From the NCBI GenBank assembly GCA_964474185.1, contig CAYYRI010000018.1, forward strand, positions 1 through 8,620: a stretch of DNA of 8,620 nucleotides, given 5' to 3'. The stretch is from CAYYRI01 sp964474185. Its GTDB lineage: Bacteria > Patescibacteriota > Minisyncoccia > Minisyncoccales > RBG-13-42-11. Both the position numbers and the translations under genes were made by a program. Below the pieces are notes generated by a model, which saw only the letters and a program-made list of their open reading frames with translations, made no database searches and was not told the DNA's origin. This document shows positions 1 through 4,282 of this stretch, piece after piece (the first letter of the stretch is position 1; each line of letters begins with the position of its first letter).

Positions 1-1
1 T

Positions 2-256
2 GGGGGAGATAGATTATTCTTCCTGAATCCAAAAGGACAACTTTCGTCCTGTTCTTGGATTGCGAAAAATGACCATAATTTTATAACTAAAAAATCCTTA
101 AAAGAGGCAGGATTTGAAAATTTAATTAAAGAGAAAGAAATTTTAAAATTCAAAAAAATGCTCGAGGAGAGAAAAAACAAAGGTTTTAAAGGATGCCCAT
201 TTTTTGCTAAACACCGCAATCATTCTTATTATTCGGATGATAAATTAATAAAATAA
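2..256 (+). CDS. Partial: probable C-terminus of a radical SAM/SPASM-type protein
   Basis: This is an open frame of 84 codons entering from the left edge and ending in TAA at 254-256. The visible part begins G-G-D-R-L-F-F-L-N-P-K-G and has Cys at about residue 17 of the fragment (S-S-C-S-W). A charged linker follows, then a late G-C-P-F-F (Cys65). A line of the form 'L-x-P-x-G-x-x-x-x-C' followed by a late 'G-C-P' is typical of the auxiliary-cluster (SPASM/twitch) tail of radical SAM enzymes, and a complete radical SAM/SPASM gene lies 600 bases downstream. The catalytic N-terminal half is outside the window, so the family assignment is inference. The stop is 11 bases before the next start, which suggests one operon. 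Lysine-rich AT-biased codons match the next three genes. It could instead be the tail of another Cys-containing metalloprotein. Confidence 0.55.
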   Translation, partial: GGDRLFFLNPKGQLSSCSWIAKNDHNFITKKSLKEAGFENLIKEKEILKFKKMLEERKNKGFKGCPFFAKHRNHSYYSDDKLIK

Positions 257-267
257 TTTGGGAGCCT

Positions 268-885
268 ATGAAAATTTATTTGGTAAGACATGCGAAAGTA
301 GCCTCAAATTCAAAAAACATAGCTTATAATAATCAGGAAAACGAGGCGTTAACAAGAGACGGGGAAAAACAAGCAAAAAAATTAGCGCAGAGACTAAACC
401 AATTTAATTTAGATAAAATCTTTATAAGCGAGAGCAAAAGAACCCACCAAACAATCTTACCTTTATTGCGTATAAAATCTATTCCACTTGAAAAAGATAA
501 GCGGCTCAATGACTGCAGATACGGGATTTTCGGCGGTTTGACCGTCCAAGAGGCGAAGAAGAAATATCCTGATATTTTTCAGAAAAGGCAGAAAGATAAA
601 TATAATATTCCCATTCCTGAAGGGGAAAGCCTTAAGGATGTGGCCATCAGATTGGATTCTTTTCTAAACGATTTAAGAAAAGAAGATGCCTTAAAAAGTG
701 TTTTATTGATAACGCACGCCACGAATCTTAAGGTTTTTTTAATTAAATATTTGGGATTCAGCATTAAAAGAGCCGATTCAATCCATTTTGAAAACACCTC
801 AATTTCAGTTTTCGATTTCAGCGGCAAAAAATTTAAACCGATAATGATTAATGATTCTTCTCACCTAAACGAAAGTGATTTATGA
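268..885 (+). CDS. Histidine phosphatase superfamily protein (phosphoglycerate-mutase-like)
   Basis: A 205-residue soluble protein of the usual length for the superfamily. The N-terminus L-V-R-H-A-K gives the phosphate-binding Arg7 and the catalytic His8. E-x-L-T-x-x-G-E-x-Q-A-x-x-L-A follows at 26-40 and S-E-S-K-R-T-H-Q-T with the second phosphate-pocket Arg58. Asp82 in L-N-D-C-R-Y-G-I-F-G-G stands where the general acid (often Glu) sits. G-E-S at 119-121 and L-I-T-H-A with the second His150 complete the family pattern. Such enzymes remove or transfer phosphate on small molecules or proteins; the substrate cannot be read from sequence. The start is supported by GGGAG at 260-264, although the gap to ATG is only 3 bases. 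Its TGA overlaps the ATG of the next radical SAM gene (ATGA, 882-885), so translational coupling is likely. The pairing suggests a phosphorylated intermediate of the radical SAM pathway, which is inference. Confidence 0.9.
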   Translation: MKIYLVRHAKVASNSKNIAYNNQENEALTRDGEKQAKKLAQRLNQFNLDKIFISESKRTHQTILPLLRIKSIPLEKDKRLNDCRYGIFGGLTVQEAKKKYPDIFQKRQKDKYNIPIPEGESLKDVAIRLDSFLNDLRKEDALKSVLLITHATNLKVFLIKYLGFSIKRADSIHFENTSISVFDFSGKKFKPIMINDSSHLNESDL

Positions 886-1898
886 TACCCCTTAAAACAA
901 AAGAATATATTGCCAGGAAGACAAGGCTTTCCTCTATTCCTAAAATCATGAATTTGGAAGTGACCAATGTTTGCAATCTAAACTGCTCTATTTGCGTGGA
1001 AAAGAACGTTAGAGAACAAGGTTTCCTCGACACAGGTTTCTTAGAAAAAATTATCAAAGAGAACACAGAGGAGCTTAAGAGCCAATCTATTTGGCTGCAT
1101 TATGGAGGAGAGCCCCTTTTGCATCCGCAGCTTTCCGAGATGATCAAAATTTTAAAAAGTTCCGGAGTTCGAACGCGACTCTCGACCAATGCGACCCGTC
1201 TTACGAAAGAGAAATCTTTTGAGTTAATGAAGGCGGGCTTAGACTATATCGTATTTTCGATGGATGGGAATACTAAAGAAACGTATGAAAAAATCAGAAG
1301 GGGAGGCATTTTCGAGGAAGTCGAAAATAACATTTTAAATTTCCTTAAAATAAAAAAAGATGAAAATTTCAAAACAGAAACGCAGATTCAAATAGTAAGA
1401 ATAAAAATAAACGAGCGAGAAATAAAGCCATTTGTTAGAAAATGGAAAAAAACTGACATAAATTACATTAACGTGAAATCTTTTTCAACAAGGGCAGGGA
1501 AGGTTGCTAAGATTGACAAATTCGGTGATTTTTCTGAGCTTGAAAAGAAAATTTTTAATCGACCGCCCTGCTTTTTTCTGTGGGAAACGCTTATTATTTT
1601 ATGGAACGGGGACGTGCTGGCGTGCTGCCAAGATCTTTGCGGAGAGCTGAAATTGGGCAATCTTAAGGAAAACAATTTAATGGAGATTTGGAATAATTCT
1701 AAGTTGATAGATTTAAGAAAGAGACAACTTAACAATGATTTTTCAATGGAACCATGCAACAGGTGCCCTGACTGGAAGGGTTATCCCAGAAATTATTTTC
1801 ATTATTTTCTAGACGTTCTGTCAAGGCGGTTTTTAAAGGAATTTTTCAAAACAGAAAAGAAAGACGAGGGTATTCATATTATTTTTAATCGGAAATGA
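882..1898 (+). CDS. Radical SAM/SPASM domain enzyme
   Basis: A complete 338-residue enzyme. Residues 31-38 read C-N-L-N-C-S-I-C, the CxxxCxxC motif binding the SAM-cleaving 4Fe-4S cluster. G-G-E-P at 75-78 is the SAM-binding motif, and S-T-N-A (101-104) and F-S-M-D-G (125-129) are barrel strands typical of the fold. The C-terminal part is a SPASM-type domain with Cys230, Cys248/249, Cys253, Cys292 and Cys295, around W-N-G-D-V-L-A-C-C and a G-N-L-K-E-N-N-L-M-E-I-W linker, which would hold auxiliary clusters. Family members modify peptides (sactipeptide, mycofactocin or quinohemoprotein maturases) or small molecules; no precursor peptide is visible here, so the substrate is unknown. The gene overlaps its upstream neighbour by ATGA (882-885) and its downstream neighbour by ATGA (1895-1898), a tightly coupled operon. 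It has AT-rich codon use unlike genes right of 2500. Confidence 0.93.
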   Translation: MIPLKTKEYIARKTRLSSIPKIMNLEVTNVCNLNCSICVEKNVREQGFLDTGFLEKIIKENTEELKSQSIWLHYGGEPLLHPQLSEMIKILKSSGVRTRLSTNATRLTKEKSFELMKAGLDYIVFSMDGNTKETYEKIRRGGIFEEVENNILNFLKIKKDENFKTETQIQIVRIKINEREIKPFVRKWKKTDINYINVKSFSTRAGKVAKIDKFGDFSELEKKIFNRPPCFFLWETLIILWNGDVLACCQDLCGELKLGNLKENNLMEIWNNSKLIDLRKRQLNNDFSMEPCNRCPDWKGYPRNYFHYFLDVLSRRFLKEFFKTEKKDEGIHIIFNRK

Positions 1899-2215
1899 AG
1901 CAAAAGCAATTTCGGTCAAGTCAAATCAAGCAATTATCGAAGAATATTTTCACCTTTGTCCAAAAAGGAAGAATAATTTTATTTAATAGGATAACGTTTC
2001 AACAAAAATATTTAGAAGATGCATCTTTCGCTGAAATAAAAAAAACAGCCCAGGAAATGGAAAGAAAAACGCCCAAAATGCGATTTTCTTTACCACAAAC
2101 TAAAAAATTTAGGGTTGAAATAACTTTAAATTGCAATTTAAATTGCGACTATTGCTTGGTGTTTAAAAATAACCTAGTTCAGCTGAATAATTCAATGAAT
2201 AAGTTAGAAAGTTAG
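1895..2215 (+). pseudogene. Truncated radical SAM gene (N-terminal part only)
   Basis: An open frame of 106 codons, starting within the upstream stop (ATGA, 1895-1898). After a ~70-residue basic N-terminal extension comes F-R-V-E-I-T-L-N-C-N-L-N-C-D-Y-C, with Cys80, Cys84 and Cys87 forming an intact CxxxCxxC cluster motif. The frame ends 19 residues later (TAG at 2213-2215). Radical SAM enzymes need a further ~150 or more residues of barrel, so this product cannot form the normal active site. I see no continuation in other frames between 2216 and 2493, which argues for deletion or recombination at about 2200 rather than a single frameshift. The alternative is a short cluster-binding protein in its own right, which I think less likely. 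It is the last gene of the AT-rich operon and marks its edge. Confidence 0.75.
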
Positions 2216-2218
2216 ATT

Positions 2219-2249
2219 AAACAAAAAATCGCTGGGCAGTTTTTGTTTT
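2219..2249 (+). terminator. Weak A/T-stem hairpin after the radical SAM operon
   Basis: AAACAAAAA (2219-2227) pairs with TTTTTGTTT (2240-2248), enclosing a 12-base loop that contains CTGGGCAG. The stem is almost pure A/T, so termination strength is doubtful. Its left arm (AAACAAAAAATC) is the same sequence that starts the terminator after the cold-shock gene at about 2713, suggesting shared origin or recombination between the two. Confidence 0.35.
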
Positions 2250-2380
2250 AGATATAGTGAGTAGTGGGGTGGTGGAAAGTATGATAAACTAAACCTGCGG
2301 TCTTAAATCGGGAATATAAATATAATCACTTTGTCGTTGAATAATGGTTCTAACGTCGTCCACGATACGGAGCCAAGAAC

Positions 2381-2421
2381 TTGACTTATTATTGCTTAAG
2401 TGTTAACCTTATTAACATAAG
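2381..2421 (+). promoter_or_regulatory. Possible promoter/operator for the cold-shock gene
   Basis: The 278-base gap 2216-2493 holds no convincing gene. TTGACT at 2381-2386 resembles a -35; a 17-base spacer places TAACCT (3 of 6 to consensus) at 2404-2409. Overlapping it is a dyad, TGTTAA at 2401-2406 and TTAACA at 2412-2417 around a 5-base centre, with CTTA and TAAG outside it. This could be a repressor site or an RNA hairpin in the leader. If transcription starts here, the cold-shock mRNA has an ~75-base A/U-rich leader, a common arrangement for cold-shock genes. Confidence 0.3.
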
Positions 2422-2493
2422 ATAGTTGCCTAATAAAAATTTAGTCGAGTTTATTAAGGAAACTAAACAATTAATTTATATTTAATCATAACC

Positions 2494-2691
2494 ATGGAAG
2501 GAACAATTAAAAATCTCACAGATAAAGGATTCGGGTTCATCACCATTGAAGGCGAAGAGAAAGATTTGTTTTTTCACAAGAACGAGTTGAAGGGCGTAAC
2601 TTACGAAGAACTGAAAGTAGGAGACAAAGTGTCTTTTGAGAAGACCGATTCCCCGAAAGGACCCAACGCAACAAACGTAACCCGCATTTAA
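2494..2691 (+). CDS. cspA: Cold-shock protein (CspA family)
   Basis: A 65-residue single cold-shock domain, the normal family length. The two nucleic-acid-binding motifs are intact: RNP1 K-G-F-G-F-I at 11-16 and RNP2 L-F-F-H-K at 25-29. It also has the usual E-L-K-V-G-D-K-V-S-F-E strand near 39-49 and the closing K-G-P-N-A-T-N-V. These cytoplasmic proteins bind single-stranded RNA and melt secondary structure, helping translation in the cold or in general growth. The ATG at 2494 is the only reasonable start because M-E-G-T-I-K is the standard family N-terminus. No Shine-Dalgarno sequence precedes it (the upstream bases are A/T-rich), so initiation is likely to rely on an unstructured leader. 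A strong terminator follows at 2714-2747, so it is probably monocistronic. Its base composition is clearly less AT-rich than the operon to its left. Confidence 0.95.
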   Translation: MEGTIKNLTDKGFGFITIEGEEKDLFFHKNELKGVTYEELKVGDKVSFEKTDSPKGPNATNVTRI

Positions 2692-2713
2692 AAATCGATT
2701 TTAATACGGGACA

Positions 2714-2747
2714 AACAAAAAATCACCCCCATTGGCGATTTTTTGTT
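2714..2747 (+). terminator. Intrinsic terminator of the cold-shock gene
   Basis: AACAAAAAATC (2714-2724) is a perfect 11-base complement of GATTTTTTGTT (2737-2747). The 12-base apical part (ACCCCCATTGGC) can close further through CC/GG. The T-run is within the right arm. It lies 22 bases after the cold-shock stop codon. Confidence 0.8.
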
Positions 2748-2755
2748 AAACCAAA

Positions 2756-2929
2756 ATGGACATTGTCAAACTTATTCTTTGGATTTTTTATATGGCTTTT
2801 ACGACAATTATTACGATTTTTTATTTTGCGGGAAAAATATTTTAAAAAGCTATTGGCGGCATCGTATTGCTTTTTCGGGGAATAAGCGTATTGTATAAAG
2901 TAGAAGCCGAGAGTCCGGATTACAAGTAG
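2756..2929 (+). pseudogene. Small membrane protein ORF interrupted by one in-frame TAA
   Basis: From ATG 2756 the frame encodes 29 residues (M-D-I-V-K-L-I-L-W-I-F-Y-M-A-F-T-T-I-I-T, then I-F-Y-F-A-G-K-I-F), a hydrophobic membrane segment, ending in TAA at 2843-2845. The same frame then continues without a gap as K-A-I-G-G-I-V-L-L-F-R-G-I-S-V-L-Y-K-V-E-A-E-S-P-D-Y-K to TAG at 2927-2929. Hydrophobic segments on both sides, a polar C-terminal tail and the unshifted frame suggest a ~57-residue two-helix membrane protein broken by one nonsense change (for example TTA to TAA). Alternatives are a genuine 29-residue membrane peptide, a sequence error or strain variation. I do not recognise the family. 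No ribosome binding site is seen. It lies only 8 bases after the cold-shock terminator. Confidence 0.45.
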
Positions 2930-2980
2930 TTTGATATTTGCGACTCATCGTTATTGGGAGTTACTTTTTATTTACAAAAT

Positions 2981-3226
2981 ATGATTTCACGATTCAAAAA
3001 GGTTCTAAAAGTTATAAATCCACACTTTAAAAAAGAGCAGTTTTTAGAGGAACATAACAGATTGTCTCCGTTGAACCTGCAAGCCACGATATCTTTGCTT
3101 TCTCGTTTCAGAACAGAGAAGGCATTGCTTTTCAAGGACAATAGTTGGCCCATAGATAAGCTTCGCCGACCGTTTGTTTTGTGGCTTACTTCTTTGACAT
3201 CGAAAGAAAAAGAAAACATAAATTGA
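2981..3226 (+). CDS. Unidentified small basic protein
   Basis: An 81-residue product from ATG 2981 (a TTG at 2954 would add nine residues; I prefer the ATG because M-I-S-R-F-K-K is a natural N-terminus). It is rich in Lys/Arg with alternating Leu, with segments such as F-R-T-E-K-A-L-L-F-K, D-N-S-W-P-I-D-K-L-R-R-P and F-V-L-W-L-T-S-L, and it ends K-E-K-E-N-I-N. No membrane helix, Cys motif or catalytic signature is visible. The protein-like pattern, with amphipathic helices and a W-P turn, argues it is real, but I do not recognise the family. No Shine-Dalgarno sequence precedes it. The TGA stop overlaps the ATG of a possible 25-residue ORF (TGATG, 3224-3228). The reverse-strand open frame over the same bases looks like a shadow. 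Confidence 0.55.
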   Translation: MISRFKKVLKVINPHFKKEQFLEEHNRLSPLNLQATISLLSRFRTEKALLFKDNSWPIDKLRRPFVLWLTSLTSKEKENIN

Positions 3227-3303
3227 TGAGGAACAAAAAAAGTAAAAATTATTCCAGAAGCAGGACGATACGCATGCGATTTTTGAAAAGGCATCGTGCT
3301 TAA
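3226..3303 (+). CDS. Possible 25-residue highly basic peptide
   Basis: ATG at 3226 shares its A with the TGA of the upstream ORF (TGATG), a classic coupling arrangement. The frame gives M-R-N-K-K-S-K-N-Y-S-R-S-R-T-I-R-M-R-F-L-K-R-H-R-A, ending in TAA at 3301-3303. Twelve of 25 residues are Lys, Arg or His, suggesting nucleic-acid binding if it is expressed. It could be chance: short basic frames are common in A-rich DNA. The region 3304-3346 after it has nothing else before the terminator. Confidence 0.25.
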   Translation: MRNKKSKNYSRSRTIRMRFLKRHRA

Positions 3304-3346
3304 GCCAATGTTTTTTTATTTTAAGCTATAAATCGCCAATCCAAAT

Positions 3347-3378
3347 AAAAAACACGCCCCAGAAGGGGCGTGTTTTTT
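3347..3378. terminator. Strong bidirectional terminator
   Basis: AAAAAACACGCCCC (3347-3360) and GGGGCGTGTTTTTT (3365-3378) form a perfect 14-base stem with an AGAA loop. The A-run on one side and T-run on the other make it work in both directions. It sits between convergent genes, the small ORFs on the left (plus) and zinc ribbon 1 (minus), whose stop is 5 bases away. Confidence 0.92.
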
Positions 3379-3383
3379 GCTGT

Positions 3384-3566
3384 TTAGTAGCGTCCGAATC
3401 TTTGAGGTCTCCTTTTGGCATGACAATCTCTGCAATAGAGAGGTCTGTCTCCGGAGGGCTCAAACGGAAGCTCTGTTATTTCTTTTCCGCAATCAGAGCA
3501 TTTCCAGTTTCCTTGAAACATTTTTCTGGGAAATTCTCTGTCGGAATTAGAATCGTTGAAAGCCAT
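3384..3566 (-). CDS. Small CxxC zinc-ribbon protein, copy 1
   Basis: A 60-residue protein from the ATG at 3566. An in-frame ATG at 3581 would add M-I-S-K-Y, but I prefer M-A-F because the paralogue at 6008-6196 also begins M-A-F. W-K-C-S-D-C-G (Cys23, Cys26) and Y-C-R-D-C (Cys45, Cys48) form a four-Cys zinc ribbon, joined by I-T-E-L-P-F-x-P-x-x-D-R-P, with a basic tail K-R-R-P-Q-R-F-G-R-Y. This type of small zinc-ribbon protein is common in Patescibacteria genomes; the zinc site and basic tail suggest binding to RNA, DNA or a ribosome/polymerase partner, but the role is not established. It is transcribed from a consensus promoter at 3707-3734 through a ~135-base leader and ends at the terminator 3347-3378. 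It has no Shine-Dalgarno sequence. Confidence 0.88.
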   Translation of the reverse strand: MAFNDSNSDREFPRKMFQGNWKCSDCGKEITELPFEPSGDRPLYCRDCHAKRRPQRFGRY

Positions 3567-3617
3567 ATATTTACTAATCACGAATTACTAATTAAAAAGC
3601 GACCTTTTATGACTTTT

Positions 3618-3672
3618 AAGCCGCTGTACTTAATCTACGCTTTCGTTAATTTTTTTGGAATTACTACAGCTT
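3618..3672 (-). other. Hairpin in the leader of zinc ribbon 1
   Basis: In plus coordinates, GCTGTA (3623-3628) complements TACAGC (3665-3670), extended by AAG (3618-3620) with CTT (3670-3672 region) across a CC bulge. It falls within the predicted 5' leader of zinc ribbon 1, between its promoter and start codon. The loop is long (36 bases), so stability is moderate. The remaining gap 3567-3736 has no gene. Confidence 0.3.
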
Positions 3673-3706
3673 ACTTTAAGATAATTCGACTTACCAGCCT
3701 AAATAC

Positions 3707-3734
3707 ATTGTACTCCTTATCTAAAATATGTCAA
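3707..3734 (-). promoter_or_regulatory. Consensus promoter for zinc ribbon 1
   Basis: On the minus strand, TTGACA (3734-3729, perfect -35) and TACAAT (3712-3707, 5 of 6) are separated by 16 bases. Transcription would begin near 3700, giving a leader of about 135 bases to ATG 3566. Within the promoter, AAGGAG precedes an ATG that opens only a 5-codon frame, which I do not call a gene. Confidence 0.7.
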
Positions 3735-3736
3735 GG

Positions 3737-3790
3737 GTCGAGGCTTTAGCCGAGACGAATGAAACAGTCCCGCTTTCAACGGGGCTGTTT
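3737..3790. repeat. Composite palindromic element
   Basis: Two adjacent hairpins. The first, GTCGAGGCTTTAGCCGAGAC (3737-3756), has GTC/GAC and GGC/GCC stems around tandem G-A mismatches. The second (3762-3772 with 3780-3790) has an 11-pair stem with a CTTTCAA loop. The minus-strand reading of the second apex, CCCCGTTGAAAGCGGGA, closely matches the CCCGCTGAAAGCGGGA hairpin at 7851-7867. This suggests a dispersed palindromic repeat family in this genome. Confidence 0.5.
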
Positions 3791-3795
3791 TTTTT
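3762..3795. terminator. Hairpin terminator beside the holin gene
   Basis: AAACAGTCCCG (3762-3772) pairs with CGGGGCTGTTT (3780-3790) with one G-T wobble. A run of 8 T (3788-3795) lies on the plus-strand side. The known upstream transcript is the minus-strand holin gene, which would see an A-run before and only three T after the stem, so termination may be weaker in that direction. The strong T-run faces a plus-strand region with no gene. Confidence 0.65.
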
Positions 3796-3814
3796 CTTAC
3801 GGTATTGTCTTTTC

Positions 3815-4135
3815 TTACTTTCTTAAAATCTTAGGTATCGACAATCCCATTTTTCCCAAATTGTCCAAAATTGAACCGGCCAGGGCAAGCACGATCAAAA
3901 AGTACGATATCTTGACCACCATTGCCATAGCAGGCAAGGCCTGTCCTATTAGCACCAAAACGGCGAAAGCAAAAACATATTTCAAAATTCCTGTTTTCAT
4001 GAATCCGGCAACTTTGCCCAAAGCAAAATCTTTCTTCAAAAGAGCGGCGATAATTCCCAAAACTACGTCAACCACGATTAAAATAACGATGGTTTGGACT
4101 TGGGAGGTAGCAAAAATTCTTACAAGATCTGCCAT
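3815..4135 (-). CDS. Holin-family small membrane protein (phage_holin_4-like)
   Basis: A 106-residue protein with about three hydrophobic segments (near 13-33, 50-68 and 72-90) and a short basic C-terminus. The motif V-V-D-V-V-L-G-I-I-A-A-L-L-K-K-D-F (22-37) and the ending S-I-L-D-N-L-G-K-M-G-L-S-I-P-K-I-L (88-104) match the pattern of the toxin-secretion/phage-lysis holin family, where D-x-x-x-G-I-I-A-A and S-I-x-E-N-x-x-x-L-G-x-P-I-P-K are landmarks. Phage holins make inner-membrane pores for endolysin release, but no endolysin or phage gene is seen here, so a house-keeping membrane role in this small-genome bacterium is as likely. The start ATG 4135 has no Shine-Dalgarno sequence and follows a structured leader. 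The large plus-strand frame across the same bases is low-complexity and antisense. Confidence 0.8.
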   Translation of the reverse strand: MADLVRIFATSQVQTIVILIVVDVVLGIIAALLKKDFALGKVAGFMKTGILKYVFAFAVLVLIGQALPAMAMVVKISYFLIVLALAGSILDNLGKMGLSIPKILRK

Positions 4136-4148
4136 ATTTTTTAGAAAA

Positions 4149-4206
4149 AAAATTACAAGAACGTTTTTCGACCTTTTTCCAGCCTAAGCTGGGGATAACC
4201 GTTCTT
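4149..4206 (-). promoter_or_regulatory. Structured leader, possible attenuator, of the holin gene
   Basis: Read on the minus strand, AAGAACG (4206-4200) can pair with CGTTCTT (4163-4157), enclosing CCAGC-TTAG-GCTGG (about 4192-4179). The outer right arm is followed within three bases by a run of 8 T before the start codon at 4135. Hairpin plus T-run resembles an intrinsic terminator placed in the leader, but the enclosed loop is large and termination strength is uncertain. Confidence 0.35.
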
Positions 4207-4208
4207 TA

Positions 4209-4237
4209 ATCATACTACTTTAAATGCCTGTCAACAA
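4209..4237 (-). promoter_or_regulatory. Candidate promoter for the holin gene
   Basis: TATGAT (4214-4209, 5 of 6 to a -10) lies 14 bases after a perfect TTGACA (4234-4229) and 17 bases after TTGTTG (4237-4232). Spacing favours the second hexamer, sequence favours the first. Transcription would start near 4202, at the left arm of the leader hairpin. Confidence 0.5.
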
Positions 4238-4246
4238 CCCTTTTGA

Positions 4247-4275
4247 TTTGCAATAAAGCATGCCCGTGTTAAAAT
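4247..4275 (+). promoter_or_regulatory. Promoter of degV, predicting a leaderless mRNA
   Basis: TTTGCA (4247-4252, 4 of 6) and TAAAAT (4270-4275, 5 of 6) are 17 bases apart. The -10 ends 7 bases before ATG 4283, so the expected start of transcription is at or one base before the A of the start codon. There is no Shine-Dalgarno sequence, in keeping with a leaderless message. Confidence 0.55.
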
Positions 4276-4282
4276 AATTCAT

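Noticed and set aside
2756..2929. Stop-codon recoding as an explanation for the in-frame TAA
   Set aside because: Known Patescibacteria recoding concerns UGA, and here TGA and TAA both end other genes normally.
2968..3294. Minus-strand 108-codon frame opposite the 2981 ORF
   Set aside because: No promoter, motif or start context; the plus strand gives a more protein-like sequence. Not fully excluded because neither has a recognised family.
3692..3709. Five-codon minus-strand frame after AAGGAG
   Set aside because: It lies within the promoter -10 region, so it would be at or before the transcription start and cannot act as a leader peptide.
3402..3749. Plus-strand open frame across zinc ribbon 1 and its leader
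   Set aside because: It is antisense to a recognisable Cys-ligand protein and runs through a consensus minus-strand promoter.
3759..4187. Large plus-strand open frame opposite the holin gene
   Set aside because: Composition is rich in Thr, Ile and Lys without domain pattern, and the minus-strand frame has clear membrane helices and a family signature.
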